From assembly GCA_902616855.1 (NCBI GenBank), contig CACMUL010000005.1, positions 1-64,000 of the forward strand: a stretch of 64,000 nt of DNA, read 5' to 3'. The translations under genes were made by a program, and so were the position numbers. Below are positions 25,263-35,180 of the stretch, piece after piece. Every line of letters begins with the position of its first letter. Within the stretch, counting starts at the first letter, position 1. Under the pieces are notes generated by a model. It did not search any database. It was not told the origin of the DNA and saw only the letters and a program-made list of their open reading frames with translations. This stretch comes from an uncultured Alphaproteobacteria bacterium (lineage in GTDB: Bacteria > Pseudomonadota > Alphaproteobacteria > HIMB59).

Positions 25263-27339
25263 GTATTTTAATAGAGAAATATCCTGGCTAAAATTTAATG
25301 AGAGAGTAAATGAATTATCCTATGATAAAAACGTCCCAATTTTAGAACGACTAAATTTTATAAGTATTGCTGCATCAAACTTAGATGAATTTTTTTCAGT
25401 AAGAGTGGCTGGATTAATTGAACAGTTAAAACTCACTCCTAATAAAAAAAGTTTTGATGGAATGAAGATTGAGGATCAAATTAAAATTGTTGACTCATTA
25501 ACAAGAGGTTTGATTAAAAGGCAAAATGAATCGTATGGTCAAATTGAAAAAGAATTAAAAAAAAATAAAATCTATATTTTAAGAGATAAGTTTTTAAAAA
25601 AACATTTGTCCCACATAAAAAATTATTATTTGAATGAAATTATTTCGATTCTGACACCAATTACAGTTGATAGCACACACCCTTTGCCCTTTATACCAAA
25701 TTTAAGTTTGTGTCTTATCGCTAAAATTAAAAATAAAAAATCAAAAAAAGAATTTATCTCAGTTATGAGAGTATCAGATTTAAAACAACGCTTTCTTAAA
25801 ATTATTGATAAACAGGGTATTTATTTTTATCCCGTAGAGTCAATAATTAACAATTATGTTGGGGATGTATTCCATGATTTTGATGTTATTGATACAAATC
25901 TATTTCGCGTAATAAGGGACAGTGATTTAGAGGTTTTGGAGGAGGCAGACGATCTTATCAGAGAGTTTAAAAAACTTGTCAGGGAAAGAAAAAGAGGACA
26001 GGTAATCAGATTAGATGTTCAAAAAAGTCTTAATAATAATTTTAAATCATTCATCATTAACGAGTTGAATGTATCTGAAAATGAAATTTTTGAATACGAA
26101 GATCTACTGGGGTTCGACCAATTATCAGAAGTCTTTGGAAATATAAAAAACAAGAATTTAAATTATAAAAAATTTAAACCTCGTTTCCCACAACGAATAA
26201 ATGATTTTGGTGGTGATTGTTTTGCAGCAATCAAAAAAAAGGATTTAGTTATACACCACCCGTTTGAGTCTTTTAATGTTGTTGTTAGTTTTTTAGATCA
26301 AGCATCAAACGACAAAAACGTTGTGGCAATTAAGCAAACTTTGTATCGTACTAGCGATCAATCGCCAATCATTGATGCACTCATTCGTGCTGCTGATGCT
26401 GGTAAATCTGTAACAGCAGTTGTTGAGTTAAAAGCAAGGTTTGATGAAGAAAAAAATCTACAGTGGGCATCAAATTTGGAAAAAGCTGGAGTTCAAGTAG
26501 TGTATGGTTTTTTAAATCTAAAAATTCATGCAAAAGTTTCCTTAGTTACTAGAAGAGAAAAAAAAAATTTAGTCCATTACGTTCACTATGGTACTGGTAA
26601 CTATCATCCTCAAACAGCAAAGGTTTATACAGATCTATCATTTTTTACTTGTAATAAAGATCTAGCATCTGATGCTATAAAATTATTTCATTATATGAGT
26701 AGTTACAACATGGCAAAAGATTTTAAACGAATATCTTTCTCTCCATATAACTTAAGACAAAAACTCTTCGAAAATATTGACTACGAAATAGGTTTATCAA
26801 AAATTAAAAAGCCAGCTAACATATGGATCAAGATGAATAATTTAGTTGATCAAGAAATAATTAACAAACTTTATGAAGCATCTCAAGCAGGTGTGAAAAT
26901 TACTTGTTTAATTAGAGGTATCTGCTGCTTAGTTCCTGGTGTTAAAGGAATGTCAGAAAACATAGAAGTTAAAAGTATTGTAGGAAGATTTTTAGAGCAT
27001 TCACGTGTAGTTTGTTTCGGAAAAGGCAATAAACTACCCAGTAAAAAAGCAAAAATTTATATTTCATCTGCTGACTGGATGACTAGAAATTTTGACAGGC
27101 GCGTGGAAACATTAGTTCCTATCGATAACAAAACTGTTCACGAACAAATTTTATATCAAATTATGTACACTGCCATTAACGATAATCAAAATGCTTGGGT
27201 GCTCGACTCAGATGGAGATTATCAAAAAATAAACTCTAAACTAAAAATAGACTCACATAAATATTTTATGACTAACCCTAGTCTCTCAGGGAGAGGCACT
27301 GCTGCCAAAAAGGTCTATAAAAAAATAGAAAAACAATAA
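25255..27339 (+). CDS. ppk: Polyphosphate kinase 1
   Basis: Reversibly transfers the gamma phosphate of ATP onto polyphosphate chains, storing phosphate. The 694 aa protein has the PPK1 layout: N-terminal helical domain (FNREISWLKFNERVNELS), head domain, and two C-terminal domains. NLKIHAKVSLVTR carries the autophosphorylated histidine, and SSADWMTRNFDRRVETLVPI is conserved near the end. Its 3' end is one base from phoR, placing polyphosphate synthesis directly before the phosphate sensor and transport operon. Confidence 0.96.
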   Translation: MNKYFNREISWLKFNERVNELSYDKNVPILERLNFISIAASNLDEFFSVRVAGLIEQLKLTPNKKSFDGMKIEDQIKIVDSLTRGLIKRQNESYGQIEKELKKNKIYILRDKFLKKHLSHIKNYYLNEIISILTPITVDSTHPLPFIPNLSLCLIAKIKNKKSKKEFISVMRVSDLKQRFLKIIDKQGIYFYPVESIINNYVGDVFHDFDVIDTNLFRVIRDSDLEVLEEADDLIREFKKLVRERKRGQVIRLDVQKSLNNNFKSFIINELNVSENEIFEYEDLLGFDQLSEVFGNIKNKNLNYKKFKPRFPQRINDFGGDCFAAIKKKDLVIHHPFESFNVVVSFLDQASNDKNVVAIKQTLYRTSDQSPIIDALIRAADAGKSVTAVVELKARFDEEKNLQWASNLEKAGVQVVYGFLNLKIHAKVSLVTRREKKNLVHYVHYGTGNYHPQTAKVYTDLSFFTCNKDLASDAIKLFHYMSSYNMAKDFKRISFSPYNLRQKLFENIDYEIGLSKIKKPANIWIKMNNLVDQEIINKLYEASQAGVKITCLIRGICCLVPGVKGMSENIEVKSIVGRFLEHSRVVCFGKGNKLPSKKAKIYISSADWMTRNFDRRVETLVPIDNKTVHEQILYQIMYTAINDNQNAWVLDSDGDYQKINSKLKIDSHKYFMTNPSLSGRGTAAKKVYKKIEKQ

Positions 27340-27340
27340 A

Positions 27341-28606
27341 ATGTTATTTGTATTTTCTATTGCTGTTCTCTCATTAAACTTATTTTTGTTTTTTAGTACT
27401 TCAATTAATATTTTTTTAATATCACTTATTTCGCAGAGTTTAGTTTATTTCATTTCTTATTATTTCTTTGAAAACTATCTTGAAAAAAAAACTTTTAACC
27501 TAAGAAAATCTGACAATATGTTATTTACAAAAGTCCGAAATATTTTAGAAGAGACTCTTTTAGACAAAGAAAGACGCATCGAGATAAATGATAAGCAAAG
27601 TTTGGAATATCAAGATATTCTTAATTCCTTAGATCTCTCAATAGTTATTATTGATTATGATTATAATATCATATTCGTTAACAATACTTTCAAAGAGACA
27701 TTTAATTTAGAAAATGCAGATAATCTTAAAATAGGTTTAAGAGATTTATCTTTGTCTGAAAATCTAAGTAGCGCACTTAAAAGTAAATCAAAAAAGAATT
27801 TTGAGTGGAATAGATTAATACCAAATGACCGATATTACGACGTTATAGGATTTCCTATTAATGATTTTTTTTGCGTTGCTTTTAAAGACATTTCTGAAAT
27901 TAAAAATCTTGAGATGGTAAGAACTGACTTCGTAGCTAATGTCAGTCACGAATTAAAAACTCCTCTCTCTTCAATAATAGGGTATTTAGAAACACTTTTA
28001 ACTGTTGACGATGAAAAAAATAGAAAAAAATTTATTTCAATTATTCAAGATCAGTCAAATCGAATGAACTCTTTGATTGATGATCTATTAAGTTTAAGTT
28101 CCATCGAGAATAAGAAAACTAATGAGAATGACCAATTTTGTAATTTATTAAATACTGTTAAAATTGGAATAAAATCTTTGGAATCAAAAATTTTAAAGAA
28201 AAACATAAATGTTGATATTAATTTAGACCAATCTCTTTTAGTCGGATGCCCTCATGAAGAATTTATTCAAGTGGTTGTCAATATCGTTAACAACGCTGTT
28301 AAATATTCAAAAGATGGTGCTAAAATTTTTATTAATGCTCGTGAAAAAATGAATACCAGTACTATGACTGAATATGTCGAAATTTCCTTCAAAGATAATG
28401 GCATAGGCATTGCAGAAGAGCACATCTCAAGGCTTACCGAGAGATTTTACAGAGTGGACAGTGCGCGATCCAAAGAGGTTGGTGGTACTGGATTAGGCCT
28501 TTCAATTGTGAAACATATTTTGAATAAAAACATGGGTTTTATTGACATAAAAAGTGAAGTTGGAAAAGGCTCAGAGTTTTTAATCACAATTCCAAAGCAT
28601 GCTTAA
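27341..28606 (+). CDS. phoR: Phosphate regulon sensor histidine kinase
   Basis: Membrane sensor kinase that phosphorylates PhoB under phosphate limitation. The 421 aa protein has N-terminal hydrophobic segments (about residues 1-45), a PAS-like region near 90-180, the HisKA box VANVSHELKTPLSSIIGYLE with the phosphorylated His, and an ATPase domain with VNIVNNAVKYS, DNGIGIAEEH and GTGLGLSIVKH. It immediately precedes pstS in the usual alphaproteobacterial phoR-pstSCAB-phoU-phoB order. Confidence 0.95.
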   Translation: MLFVFSIAVLSLNLFLFFSTSINIFLISLISQSLVYFISYYFFENYLEKKTFNLRKSDNMLFTKVRNILEETLLDKERRIEINDKQSLEYQDILNSLDLSIVIIDYDYNIIFVNNTFKETFNLENADNLKIGLRDLSLSENLSSALKSKSKKNFEWNRLIPNDRYYDVIGFPINDFFCVAFKDISEIKNLEMVRTDFVANVSHELKTPLSSIIGYLETLLTVDDEKNRKKFISIIQDQSNRMNSLIDDLLSLSSIENKKTNENDQFCNLLNTVKIGIKSLESKILKKNINVDINLDQSLLVGCPHEEFIQVVVNIVNNAVKYSKDGAKIFINAREKMNTSTMTEYVEISFKDNGIGIAEEHISRLTERFYRVDSARSKEVGGTGLGLSIVKHILNKNMGFIDIKSEVGKGSEFLITIPKHA

Positions 28607-28629
28607 TAAAACTTTAACATATTTGTAAC
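28603..28629 (+). promoter_or_regulatory. Candidate Pho-box upstream of pstS (motif copy 2)
   Basis: Contains the 17-base motif TTAATAAAACTTTAACA. A further half site 11 bases on gives three in register: GCTTAAT, CTTTAAC and TTGTAAC, separated by AAAA and ATAT. The 11-bp period and location 60-90 bases before pstS fit a PhoB site. The motif starts in the phoR stop codon. Consensus match to the E. coli CTGTCAT half site is loose. Confidence 0.6.
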
Positions 28630-28690
28630 ATAAGATTTATTTCTAACGGATATTTTTAGCTCAATTTAAACAACATAAAGGAACTTAACT

Positions 28691-29767
28691 ATGAAAAAAT
28701 CTATGTTAACTTTTCTTGCTTTAGCAGTAAGCGTGCTTTTCTCTGCTGAAACTTTTGCAAGAGATCAAATCAATATTGTTGGCTCATCAACAGTATACCC
28801 ATATGGAACAGTAAACGCACAAAGACTCGGCGAGTCAGGTTTTAAAACCCCCACTTACAACCCAATTGGAACTGGTGGTGGAATGAAAGCATTTTGTGCT
28901 GGTGTGGGAGTTGAATTTCCAGATATTACTGGAGCGTCACGACCAATGAAATCTAAAGAAGCTAAATTATGTCTTGAAGCCGGTGTAACAAACGTTATTG
29001 AAGTGATGTGGGCTAATGACGGTATTACTTTTTCTCACTCCAATGAAGCAGAACCTTTTTCTCTAACAAGAGAAGAAATTTTTACAGCTATGGCTGCAAA
29101 AGTTGTTGTTGATGGTGAAGTGGTCGAAAATCCATATCAAACTTGGAACGAAATTAACCCAAGCCTTCCAGCATATAAAATTGAAGTATTAGTAGCTCCT
29201 CCAACCTCAGGAACAAGAGATGCATTTGATGGTAAAGTAATGGAAGCTGGATGTACATTAGAAGCAGTAACTGGCAGTGACGATGGATGTACTGATTACA
29301 GAGAAGATGGAAAAATCATCGAGATGGGTGAGAATGACACTCTTATTGTTCAAAAACTAGTTGAGGATCCAGAACGTTTTGGTTACTTTGGTTATTCCTA
29401 TCTAAAAGACAACGGAGATAAATTACAACCATCTACTGTTGAGGGAGTAATACCATCTGCTGAATCCATTGCCACTTATGAGTATCCAATGGCAAGACCT
29501 CTTTTCATATACTTAAAAGCAGATCACATCGGGGTTGTACCTGGCATTCAGGAGTTTGCACAAATGATGGTAAGTGATGAAGCAATTGGTGATAACGGTT
29601 ACCTAACAAAAATTGGTGCTGCACCTATGGTACCAGACCTTATCAATAGAGTAAGAAACGTTACTGACAACTTAGATGCAATGGGATTTGATATTGCAGC
29701 ATGTGCTGAAGCAAAACACCCATTAAAAGATGCTGGTTACGCTTTTTCAAGCGGACTTTGTAAGTAA
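28691..29767 (+). CDS. pstS: Phosphate ABC transporter substrate-binding protein
   Basis: Periplasmic high-affinity phosphate receptor. The 358 aa protein has a signal peptide (MKKSMLTFLALAVSVLFSAETFA) followed by the phosphate-binding loop INIVGSSTVYPY and the second ligand region PPTSGTRDAFDG. AAGGAAC precedes the ATG as a ribosome site. A candidate Pho-box lies upstream and a strong stem-loop follows it, which would favour accumulation of pstS mRNA over the transporter genes. Confidence 0.96.
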   Translation: MKKSMLTFLALAVSVLFSAETFARDQINIVGSSTVYPYGTVNAQRLGESGFKTPTYNPIGTGGGMKAFCAGVGVEFPDITGASRPMKSKEAKLCLEAGVTNVIEVMWANDGITFSHSNEAEPFSLTREEIFTAMAAKVVVDGEVVENPYQTWNEINPSLPAYKIEVLVAPPTSGTRDAFDGKVMEAGCTLEAVTGSDDGCTDYREDGKIIEMGENDTLIVQKLVEDPERFGYFGYSYLKDNGDKLQPSTVEGVIPSAESIATYEYPMARPLFIYLKADHIGVVPGIQEFAQMMVSDEAIGDNGYLTKIGAAPMVPDLINRVRNVTDNLDAMGFDIAACAEAKHPLKDAGYAFSSGLCK

Positions 29768-29789
29768 GCATTAATTAATTATCTTATTT

Positions 29790-29815
29790 TTAGGGGCAAG
29801 ATTTCTTGCCCCTAA
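29790..29815 (+). terminator. Intercistronic stem-loop after pstS
   Basis: A perfect 11-bp inverted repeat (TTAGGGGCAAG / CTTGCCCCTAA) with a 4-base loop, about 22 bases after pstS. There is no T-run after it on the plus strand. It is more likely a 3'-end-stabilising or partial-attenuation hairpin than a full terminator, since pstC follows in the same operon. Confidence 0.7.
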
Positions 29816-29847
29816 GACAAATTCAGTTTATAGAGGAATAGGACAGT

Positions 29848-31284
29848 ATGCTTTATTTATCACTTGTTTTAGTTTTTATACTTTCTTATTCTTTTTACTT
29901 CTATGGTAAAAAAAGAGCATTAAGCCTAAAATTTAAAAAAAATGAAAATCTTTCCTCTCTTCCAGATTATTATGGATATTACGTTGTACTTTTAGTTTTT
30001 TTTCCAGCAATAATTATTTGGTTCTTTTTACTTATTTTTAAATCAAACTTTCAAGAGATGTTTGTAATGTCCCCTGTGTTATTTCCAGATGTCGCTACAT
30101 GGAGCTCTGGAAAATTCGGTTTAGTTATGAATAAGATTAGCAACCTATCTATGATTGTTAATTTATCAGAAATTGATTTGACCGTAGGCGATAAATCAAT
30201 TTTAAAAATGGCCAGTGAGAGTGAGATAATTGCAGCAAAAAATTTAGCAAATTTTGACAAGATCTACGGATGGTCGAATTTAACTCTATTTATTATTCTA
30301 CCTGTGCTTTTAGGATTTTTGGCTACGAAATCAATATCAGGAAAACTAAATGCACAGCCAATTGTTGAGAAAATAATTTCATATGTTATCAAGGGCAGTT
30401 CTTATATTGCAATATTCATTACTTTTGGAATCTTCTTTTCTCTTGTTTTCGAGGCCATTAATTTTTTTCGGTACGTAAATTTTATAGACTTTTTCTTTAA
30501 TACGGCATGGAATCCCAATAGAGCTTTTGTTATCAATGCATCAGAAGGCTTCGATCAAGAGGCTTTAAAAGAGGCTTTTGGTTTTGTACCTTTGCTTACC
30601 GGAACGCTTTTAATTGCATCTGTTGCCATGTTAGTCGCTGTTCCTTTAGGACTGCTAACAGCAATTTATTTAGCAGAGTATGCGTCATCAAAAGTAAGAG
30701 ATATAGCTAAACCAATAATTGAAATTCTTGCTGGCATACCCACAGTTGTTTATGGATTTTTTGCTGCTTTATCACTGGCGCCTTTCATAAAAGATGTCGG
30801 TGAAGGTGTTGGATTACCGGTGTCCGCTGAAAGTGCTCTAGCTGCAGGTTTAGCTATGGGCGTCATGATCATCCCTTTTGTTTCCTCTCTTAGTGACGAT
30901 GTCATAAAAGCAGTTCCTCAATCTTTAAGAGAGGGTTCTTATGCAATTGGAGCAACTAAATCAGAAACTATTAAAAAAGTAATTTTACCAGCAGCTCTAG
31001 CTGGAATAATGGGCTCATTTTTATTAGCTATATCTAGGGCAATAGGTGAGACAATGATTGTCGTTATGGCCGCCAGCCTAAGAGCAAATCTTACTTTTAA
31101 TCCCTTGGAGCCAGCGACTACAATAACAACACAGATTGTTACAAGTTTGATAGGAGATGTCGAGTTTGATAATCCAAAAACCTTAGTTGCTTTTGCTTTA
31201 GGCCTAACTTTATTTGTAATGACATTAATTCTTAATATTGCTGCTATAACAATAGTAAAAAAGTACAGAGAAAAATATGAGTAG
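29848..31284 (+). CDS. pstC: Phosphate ABC transporter permease PstC
   Basis: Inner-membrane channel subunit of the Pst transporter. The 478 aa protein is longer than the usual roughly 300-320 aa because of an N-terminal extension with extra membrane segments before the core. The core has the permease signature and ABC-contact loop (EGSYAIGATKSETIKKVILPAALAGIMG). Six or more hydrophobic helices are apparent. AGAGGAATAGG precedes the ATG. It overlaps pstA by 8 bp. Extended PstC forms are known in alphaproteobacteria. Confidence 0.95.
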   Translation: MLYLSLVLVFILSYSFYFYGKKRALSLKFKKNENLSSLPDYYGYYVVLLVFFPAIIIWFFLLIFKSNFQEMFVMSPVLFPDVATWSSGKFGLVMNKISNLSMIVNLSEIDLTVGDKSILKMASESEIIAAKNLANFDKIYGWSNLTLFIILPVLLGFLATKSISGKLNAQPIVEKIISYVIKGSSYIAIFITFGIFFSLVFEAINFFRYVNFIDFFFNTAWNPNRAFVINASEGFDQEALKEAFGFVPLLTGTLLIASVAMLVAVPLGLLTAIYLAEYASSKVRDIAKPIIEILAGIPTVVYGFFAALSLAPFIKDVGEGVGLPVSAESALAAGLAMGVMIIPFVSSLSDDVIKAVPQSLREGSYAIGATKSETIKKVILPAALAGIMGSFLLAISRAIGETMIVVMAASLRANLTFNPLEPATTITTQIVTSLIGDVEFDNPKTLVAFALGLTLFVMTLILNIAAITIVKKYREKYE

Positions 31285-32527
31285 TTTAGAAAAGAGACTT
31301 GCAGCAGAGAAACGTTTCAAATTTTATGGAATGTTTGCGATGACTCTCTCTTTGTTTTTCGTGCTTATTTTAATGTATAAAATTTTTTCTACCGGCAGTG
31401 GTGCTTTTGTTAGAACAACTATTAATGCTGATGTTTATTTTGACCCAAATTTTATAGAGGTTTCTAGTAACTCCTCCAAAAAAGAAATAATGAAAGCATC
31501 TTATGTTGATCTTGCTGATCAAGTGATTAACCAAAACCATCCTGGATTAGATGAAGAAAATTTTATTAAAGTCAGAGAAATGTACACAAGAAAATTTGAT
31601 TATCAGCTGAGAGATTATATTGCAAACAATCCAAATGTAATTGGAAAAACTGTCAATTTAGATATATCTGCCTCATCAGATCTTGACCAAATTGTCAAAG
31701 GAAACTATCCAAGAAATGTTCCCGAAGCACAACGAAAAATAAATGATTATCAACTTTCTATCTTAGACTCTTTAGACTCCAAAGGTAAAATGTCTAAGAC
31801 ATTCAATTTTTGGTTTTTCACAAATGGAGACTCAAGAGATCCAGAAACAGCCGGAATACTTGGAGCACTTATGGGGTCTTTTTATGCTTTATTGATCTGT
31901 TTTAGTTTTGCTTTTCCAATCGGACTTTTGGCTTCTGTGTACTTAGAGGAATTTGTTAAACCAGGAAAAATAACTGACATTATTGAAGTAAATATAAATA
32001 ACCTTGCGGCGGTTCCCTCTATTGTTTACGGACTTTTAGGCTTAGGTATGCTAATTGGAGTTTTTGGGATGCCATATCAAGTCCCTTTAGTTGGAGGATT
32101 AGTTTTAGGTTTTATGACTTTACCAACAATTATTATAGCATCTAGGGCATCGCTCAGAGGCGTCCCCCCTTCAATTAGAGAGGGAGCACTTGCTGTGGGG
32201 GCTACTAAAATGCAAACTGTATTTCATCATGTAATCCCTTTATCTTTGCCAGGTACTCTTACTGGAACAATTATTGGAATGGCACAAGCTTTGGGTGAGA
32301 CGGCCCCTTTATTATTGATAGGTATGGTTGCTTTTGTGATGGAAATACCGGGAGGGGCATTCGACCCTGCCACTGGTCTTCCTTCACAAATATATCTATG
32401 GTCTGAGAGCGCTGAAAGAGGTTTCCTCGAAAAAACATCTGCAGGAATAATGCTACTTTTATCTTTTTTGATTATAATGAATACTGTGGCAGTGTTGGTA
32501 AGAAGAAAATTGGAGGTGAAATGGTAG
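31277..32527 (+). CDS. pstA: Phosphate ABC transporter permease PstA
   Basis: Second channel subunit of the Pst transporter. The 416 aa protein has one N-terminal membrane segment, a periplasmic insert of roughly 130 residues, then a permease core with the ABC-contact loop [26 protein letters not shown]. The insert makes it longer than E. coli PstA, as in other alphaproteobacteria. It overlaps pstC by 8 bp and pstB by 7 bp. Confidence 0.95.
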   Translation: MSSLEKRLAAEKRFKFYGMFAMTLSLFFVLILMYKIFSTGSGAFVRTTINADVYFDPNFIEVSSNSSKKEIMKASYVDLADQVINQNHPGLDEENFIKVREMYTRKFDYQLRDYIANNPNVIGKTVNLDISASSDLDQIVKGNYPRNVPEAQRKINDYQLSILDSLDSKGKMSKTFNFWFFTNGDSRDPETAGILGALMGSFYALLICFSFAFPIGLLASVYLEEFVKPGKITDIIEVNINNLAAVPSIVYGLLGLGMLIGVFGMPYQVPLVGGLVLGFMTLPTIIIASRASLRGVPPSIREGALAVGATKMQTVFHHVIPLSLPGTLTGTIIGMAQALGETAPLLLIGMVAFVMEIPGGAFDPATGLPSQIYLWSESAERGFLEKTSAGIMLLLSFLIIMNTVAVLVRRKLEVKW

Positions 32528-33297
32528 ATCAAAACAGCAATTATGCTTTGCAAACAAGTGAGGTATATGTCCACTATGGAAAAAAAATGGCAATCAATAA
32601 CGTTGCTCTTAATTTTCCAAAAAATGAAGTAACTTCTCTTATAGGACCCTCAGGTTGTGGTAAGTCGACATTTTTGCGATGTTTAAACCGTATGAATGAT
32701 GTAATAGATATTTGTAATGTTAAAGGTAAGTTTTTGTTGAATGGCAATGTTGATATATATAGCCCTGATATACAGGTAGAAACTCTTCGCGAAAAAGTTG
32801 GAATGGTTTTTCAAAAACCCAATCCTTTTCCAAAAACTATTTATGAAAATGTTGCCTACGGACCAAAAATTCATGGTATTGCTTCTTCTCAAAATGAATT
32901 AGATGAAATAGTAAAAGACTCACTTCACAGAGCGGGTCTTTATGAAGAGGTAAAAGATAGAATGGATGATATTGCTACCGGTTTATCAGGAGGACAACAG
33001 CAAAGATTGTGCATTGCAAGAGCGATTGCTATAAGACCGGAAATCATTTTGATGGACGAACCTTGTTCTGCATTAGATCCAATAGCAACCGCAAAAATAG
33101 AAGATTTAATTAACGAATTGAAAGAAAATTACACAATTATTATAGTAACTCATTCTATGTCTCAAGCATCACGAGTATCATCTAAAACTGCGTTTTTTCA
33201 TTTAGGTAACCTTGTCGAATATGGAGAAACTGGTAAGATATTTACAAAACCTGATAAAGAACAAACAAATGACTACATAACTGGAAGGTTTGGTTAA
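32521..33297 (+). CDS. pstB: Phosphate ABC transporter ATP-binding protein
   Basis: ATPase driving phosphate import. The 258 aa protein has Walker [10 protein letters not shown], the Q-loop region [22 protein letters not shown] typical of PstB, signature [14 protein letters not shown], and Walker [15 protein letters not shown] with the following switch histidine (VTHSMSQA). Normal length. It overlaps pstA by 7 bp, and phoU begins just after its stop. Confidence 0.97.
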   Translation: MVDQNSNYALQTSEVYVHYGKKMAINNVALNFPKNEVTSLIGPSGCGKSTFLRCLNRMNDVIDICNVKGKFLLNGNVDIYSPDIQVETLREKVGMVFQKPNPFPKTIYENVAYGPKIHGIASSQNELDEIVKDSLHRAGLYEEVKDRMDDIATGLSGGQQQRLCIARAIAIRPEIILMDEPCSALDPIATAKIEDLINELKENYTIIIVTHSMSQASRVSSKTAFFHLGNLVEYGETGKIFTKPDKEQTNDYITGRFG

Positions 33298-33298
33298 A

Positions 33299-33982
33299 AT
33301 GGAAACAGCACACACAGATAAAAACTTTGAACAAAAGTTAAATCATCTTACAGATAATTTAATTAAAATGAGTAATATTGTTGAGAAACAAATTGAAATT
33401 GCAGTAAATGTTATTAAATCTAAAGACTCATCTGATGCACAGACAACACAGAATCTTGATGAACAAGTTGATGAAGTGGAAAGAGATGTTAGGGATTTAA
33501 GTTTCGAAATTATGACTTTACATAGACCCGTTGCCAGTGATTTAAGACTAGTTTTCACTGCCCTCAAAGTTTCAAAAGAGCTTGAGAGAATGGGAGATCA
33601 CTCTAGAAATTTAGCAAAAAGAGCTATTTCAATTTCTTCTTCATTTGACGAGGATTTAACGGACCAAATGCATAATTTAGGTAAAGGTGTCCAAAAAATG
33701 GTTAATCAAACACTTGAGAGTTTTTTTAAAAAAGATGAGGTACAGGCAAGGATCTCATGGAATCAAGATGCAGAAATTGACAGGCAGTACAAATCTTTAT
33801 TATCTGATTTAATAGAAAGAATGCACAATAAAGAAACAAGTGTTGTTGATGAAGGCACTAAGCCAATTTTAATTGCAAAGTCCTTAGAAAGAATAGGTGA
33901 TCATGCTACTAACATAGCTGAAGAGGTCATTTTTAACATTACAGGTCATTATATTGATTTAAAAAAATCTGATTTTGAATGA
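33299..33982 (+). CDS. phoU: Phosphate signalling protein PhoU
   Basis: Negative regulator linking Pst transporter state to PhoR. The 227 aa protein consists of two three-helix PhoU repeats with the metal-binding E/DxxxD motifs, visible as SKELERMGDHSRNLAKRA and AKSLERIGDHATNIAEEV. I choose ATG 33299, directly after the pstB stop and with GGAAGG upstream, over the ORF-track TTG 33290. It overlaps phoB by 4 bp. Confidence 0.95.
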   Translation: METAHTDKNFEQKLNHLTDNLIKMSNIVEKQIEIAVNVIKSKDSSDAQTTQNLDEQVDEVERDVRDLSFEIMTLHRPVASDLRLVFTALKVSKELERMGDHSRNLAKRAISISSSFDEDLTDQMHNLGKGVQKMVNQTLESFFKKDEVQARISWNQDAEIDRQYKSLLSDLIERMHNKETSVVDEGTKPILIAKSLERIGDHATNIAEEVIFNITGHYIDLKKSDFE

Positions 33983-34668
33983 CAGACAAGATTTTAGTTG
34001 TAGAGGATGAAAAACCAATTTCAGAATTAATTGGATTTCATTTAGAACAACAAAACTACCAAATAAAATTTTCATACGACGGAGAATCTGCTATTCAAGA
34101 GATCGAACATTGGCTGCCTGACTTAATTTTATTAGATTGGATGCTGCCAAATATATCGGGCATTGAAGTTTTAAAGAGAATTAAAAGAAAAGATAATTTA
34201 AAAAAAATTCCAATTATAATGTTAACAGCTAAAGGTCAAGAGGATGATAAAATTAGAGGTTTTGAATTAGGTGTAGAGGATTATGTAACCAAACCTTTTC
34301 TTCCAAGTGAGATTCTCGCTAGAATTAAATCATTACTTAAAAGAACAAAATCAAGAGAAGAGAACGACTCACTCAAGTTTCATGATATTAACATTAATCT
34401 TACCAACAGAAGGGTAACAAGGGGTGAGAGAAAGTTAAATTTAGGACCGACTGAATTTAATCTTTTAAAATTTTTTATTGAAAATAAAGGTAGAGTCTAT
34501 TCTAGGCAGCAACTATTGGATAATGTTTGGTTAAATGACGCTTACGTTGAACCCAGAACAGTTGATGTTCACATAAGAAGACTCAGAAAAGAGCTGAATT
34601 TAACAGGAGAAAAAGATTTCATTCGAACAGTTAGATCCGCTGGCTACTCTATCGACTCAGAAAATTAA
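33979..34668 (+). CDS. phoB: Phosphate regulon response regulator
   Basis: DNA-binding activator of the Pho regulon. The 229 aa protein has an N-terminal receiver domain (ILVVEDEKPISELI, phospho-acceptor Asp in DLILLDWMLPN, conserved Lys in DYVTKPF) and a C-terminal OmpR/PhoB winged helix (LGPTEFNLLKFFIENKGRVYSRQQLL, VDVHIRRLRKEL). ATG overlaps the phoU stop by 4 bp. It is the likely reader of the three shared motif sites in this window. Confidence 0.96.
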   Translation: MTDKILVVEDEKPISELIGFHLEQQNYQIKFSYDGESAIQEIEHWLPDLILLDWMLPNISGIEVLKRIKRKDNLKKIPIIMLTAKGQEDDKIRGFELGVEDYVTKPFLPSEILARIKSLLKRTKSREENDSLKFHDININLTNRRVTRGERKLNLGPTEFNLLKFFIENKGRVYSRQQLLDNVWLNDAYVEPRTVDVHIRRLRKELNLTGEKDFIRTVRSAGYSIDSEN

Positions 34669-34669
34669 A

Positions 34670-35140
34670 ATGATTAAAATTCTTGTACTTTGTACAGGTA
34701 ACTCTTGTCGATCAATTATGACAGAGGGGCTTTTAAACCATTATGGTAAAGACTTTTTTAATGCTTATAGTGCAGGAAGCCACCCTGCAGGATATGTACA
34801 TCCATTAAGTATCAAAACATTAGAAAAAAATAAAATTTTCCTAGACAATTTTAAAAGTCAATCATGGGATGATTTTTCAGATATTAATTTTGATTTGGTT
34901 ATTACTGTGTGTGATAACGCAGCTGGAGAAACTTGCCCCGTGTATCTCAAAAATACATTAAAGGCACATTGGGGTGTAGCTGATCCTGCAAAATTTAAAG
35001 GCACTGAAGAGGAAGCTGAGATAGAATTTTTAAAAGTATTCAATGTTCTTAAAAAAAGATGTCTTGCACTAGTTCAAAATTATAAGCAAAACAACTTATT
35101 AAATATCGATCAAATAAAAGAAATTGGAAATTTAATCTAA
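34670..35140 (+). CDS. arsC: Arsenate reductase, low-MW phosphatase (thioredoxin) type
   Basis: Reduces arsenate to arsenite. The 156 aa protein has the P-loop VLCTGNSCRSIMTE with the nucleophilic Cys, plus the two further redox cysteines in TVCDNAAGETCPV that distinguish thioredoxin-linked ArsC from plain low-MW tyrosine phosphatases. HWGVADPAKFKGTEEE is also typical. It starts one base after phoB, so it is part of the pst operon. The linkage makes sense because Pst imports arsenate along with phosphate. No arsenite exporter gene is in the window. Confidence 0.93.
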   Translation: MIKILVLCTGNSCRSIMTEGLLNHYGKDFFNAYSAGSHPAGYVHPLSIKTLEKNKIFLDNFKSQSWDDFSDINFDLVITVCDNAAGETCPVYLKNTLKAHWGVADPAKFKGTEEEAEIEFLKVFNVLKKRCLALVQNYKQNNLLNIDQIKEIGNLI

Positions 35141-35180
35141 ATTTAACTTTAATTTAATATAAATGATTATTTTATTAGGT

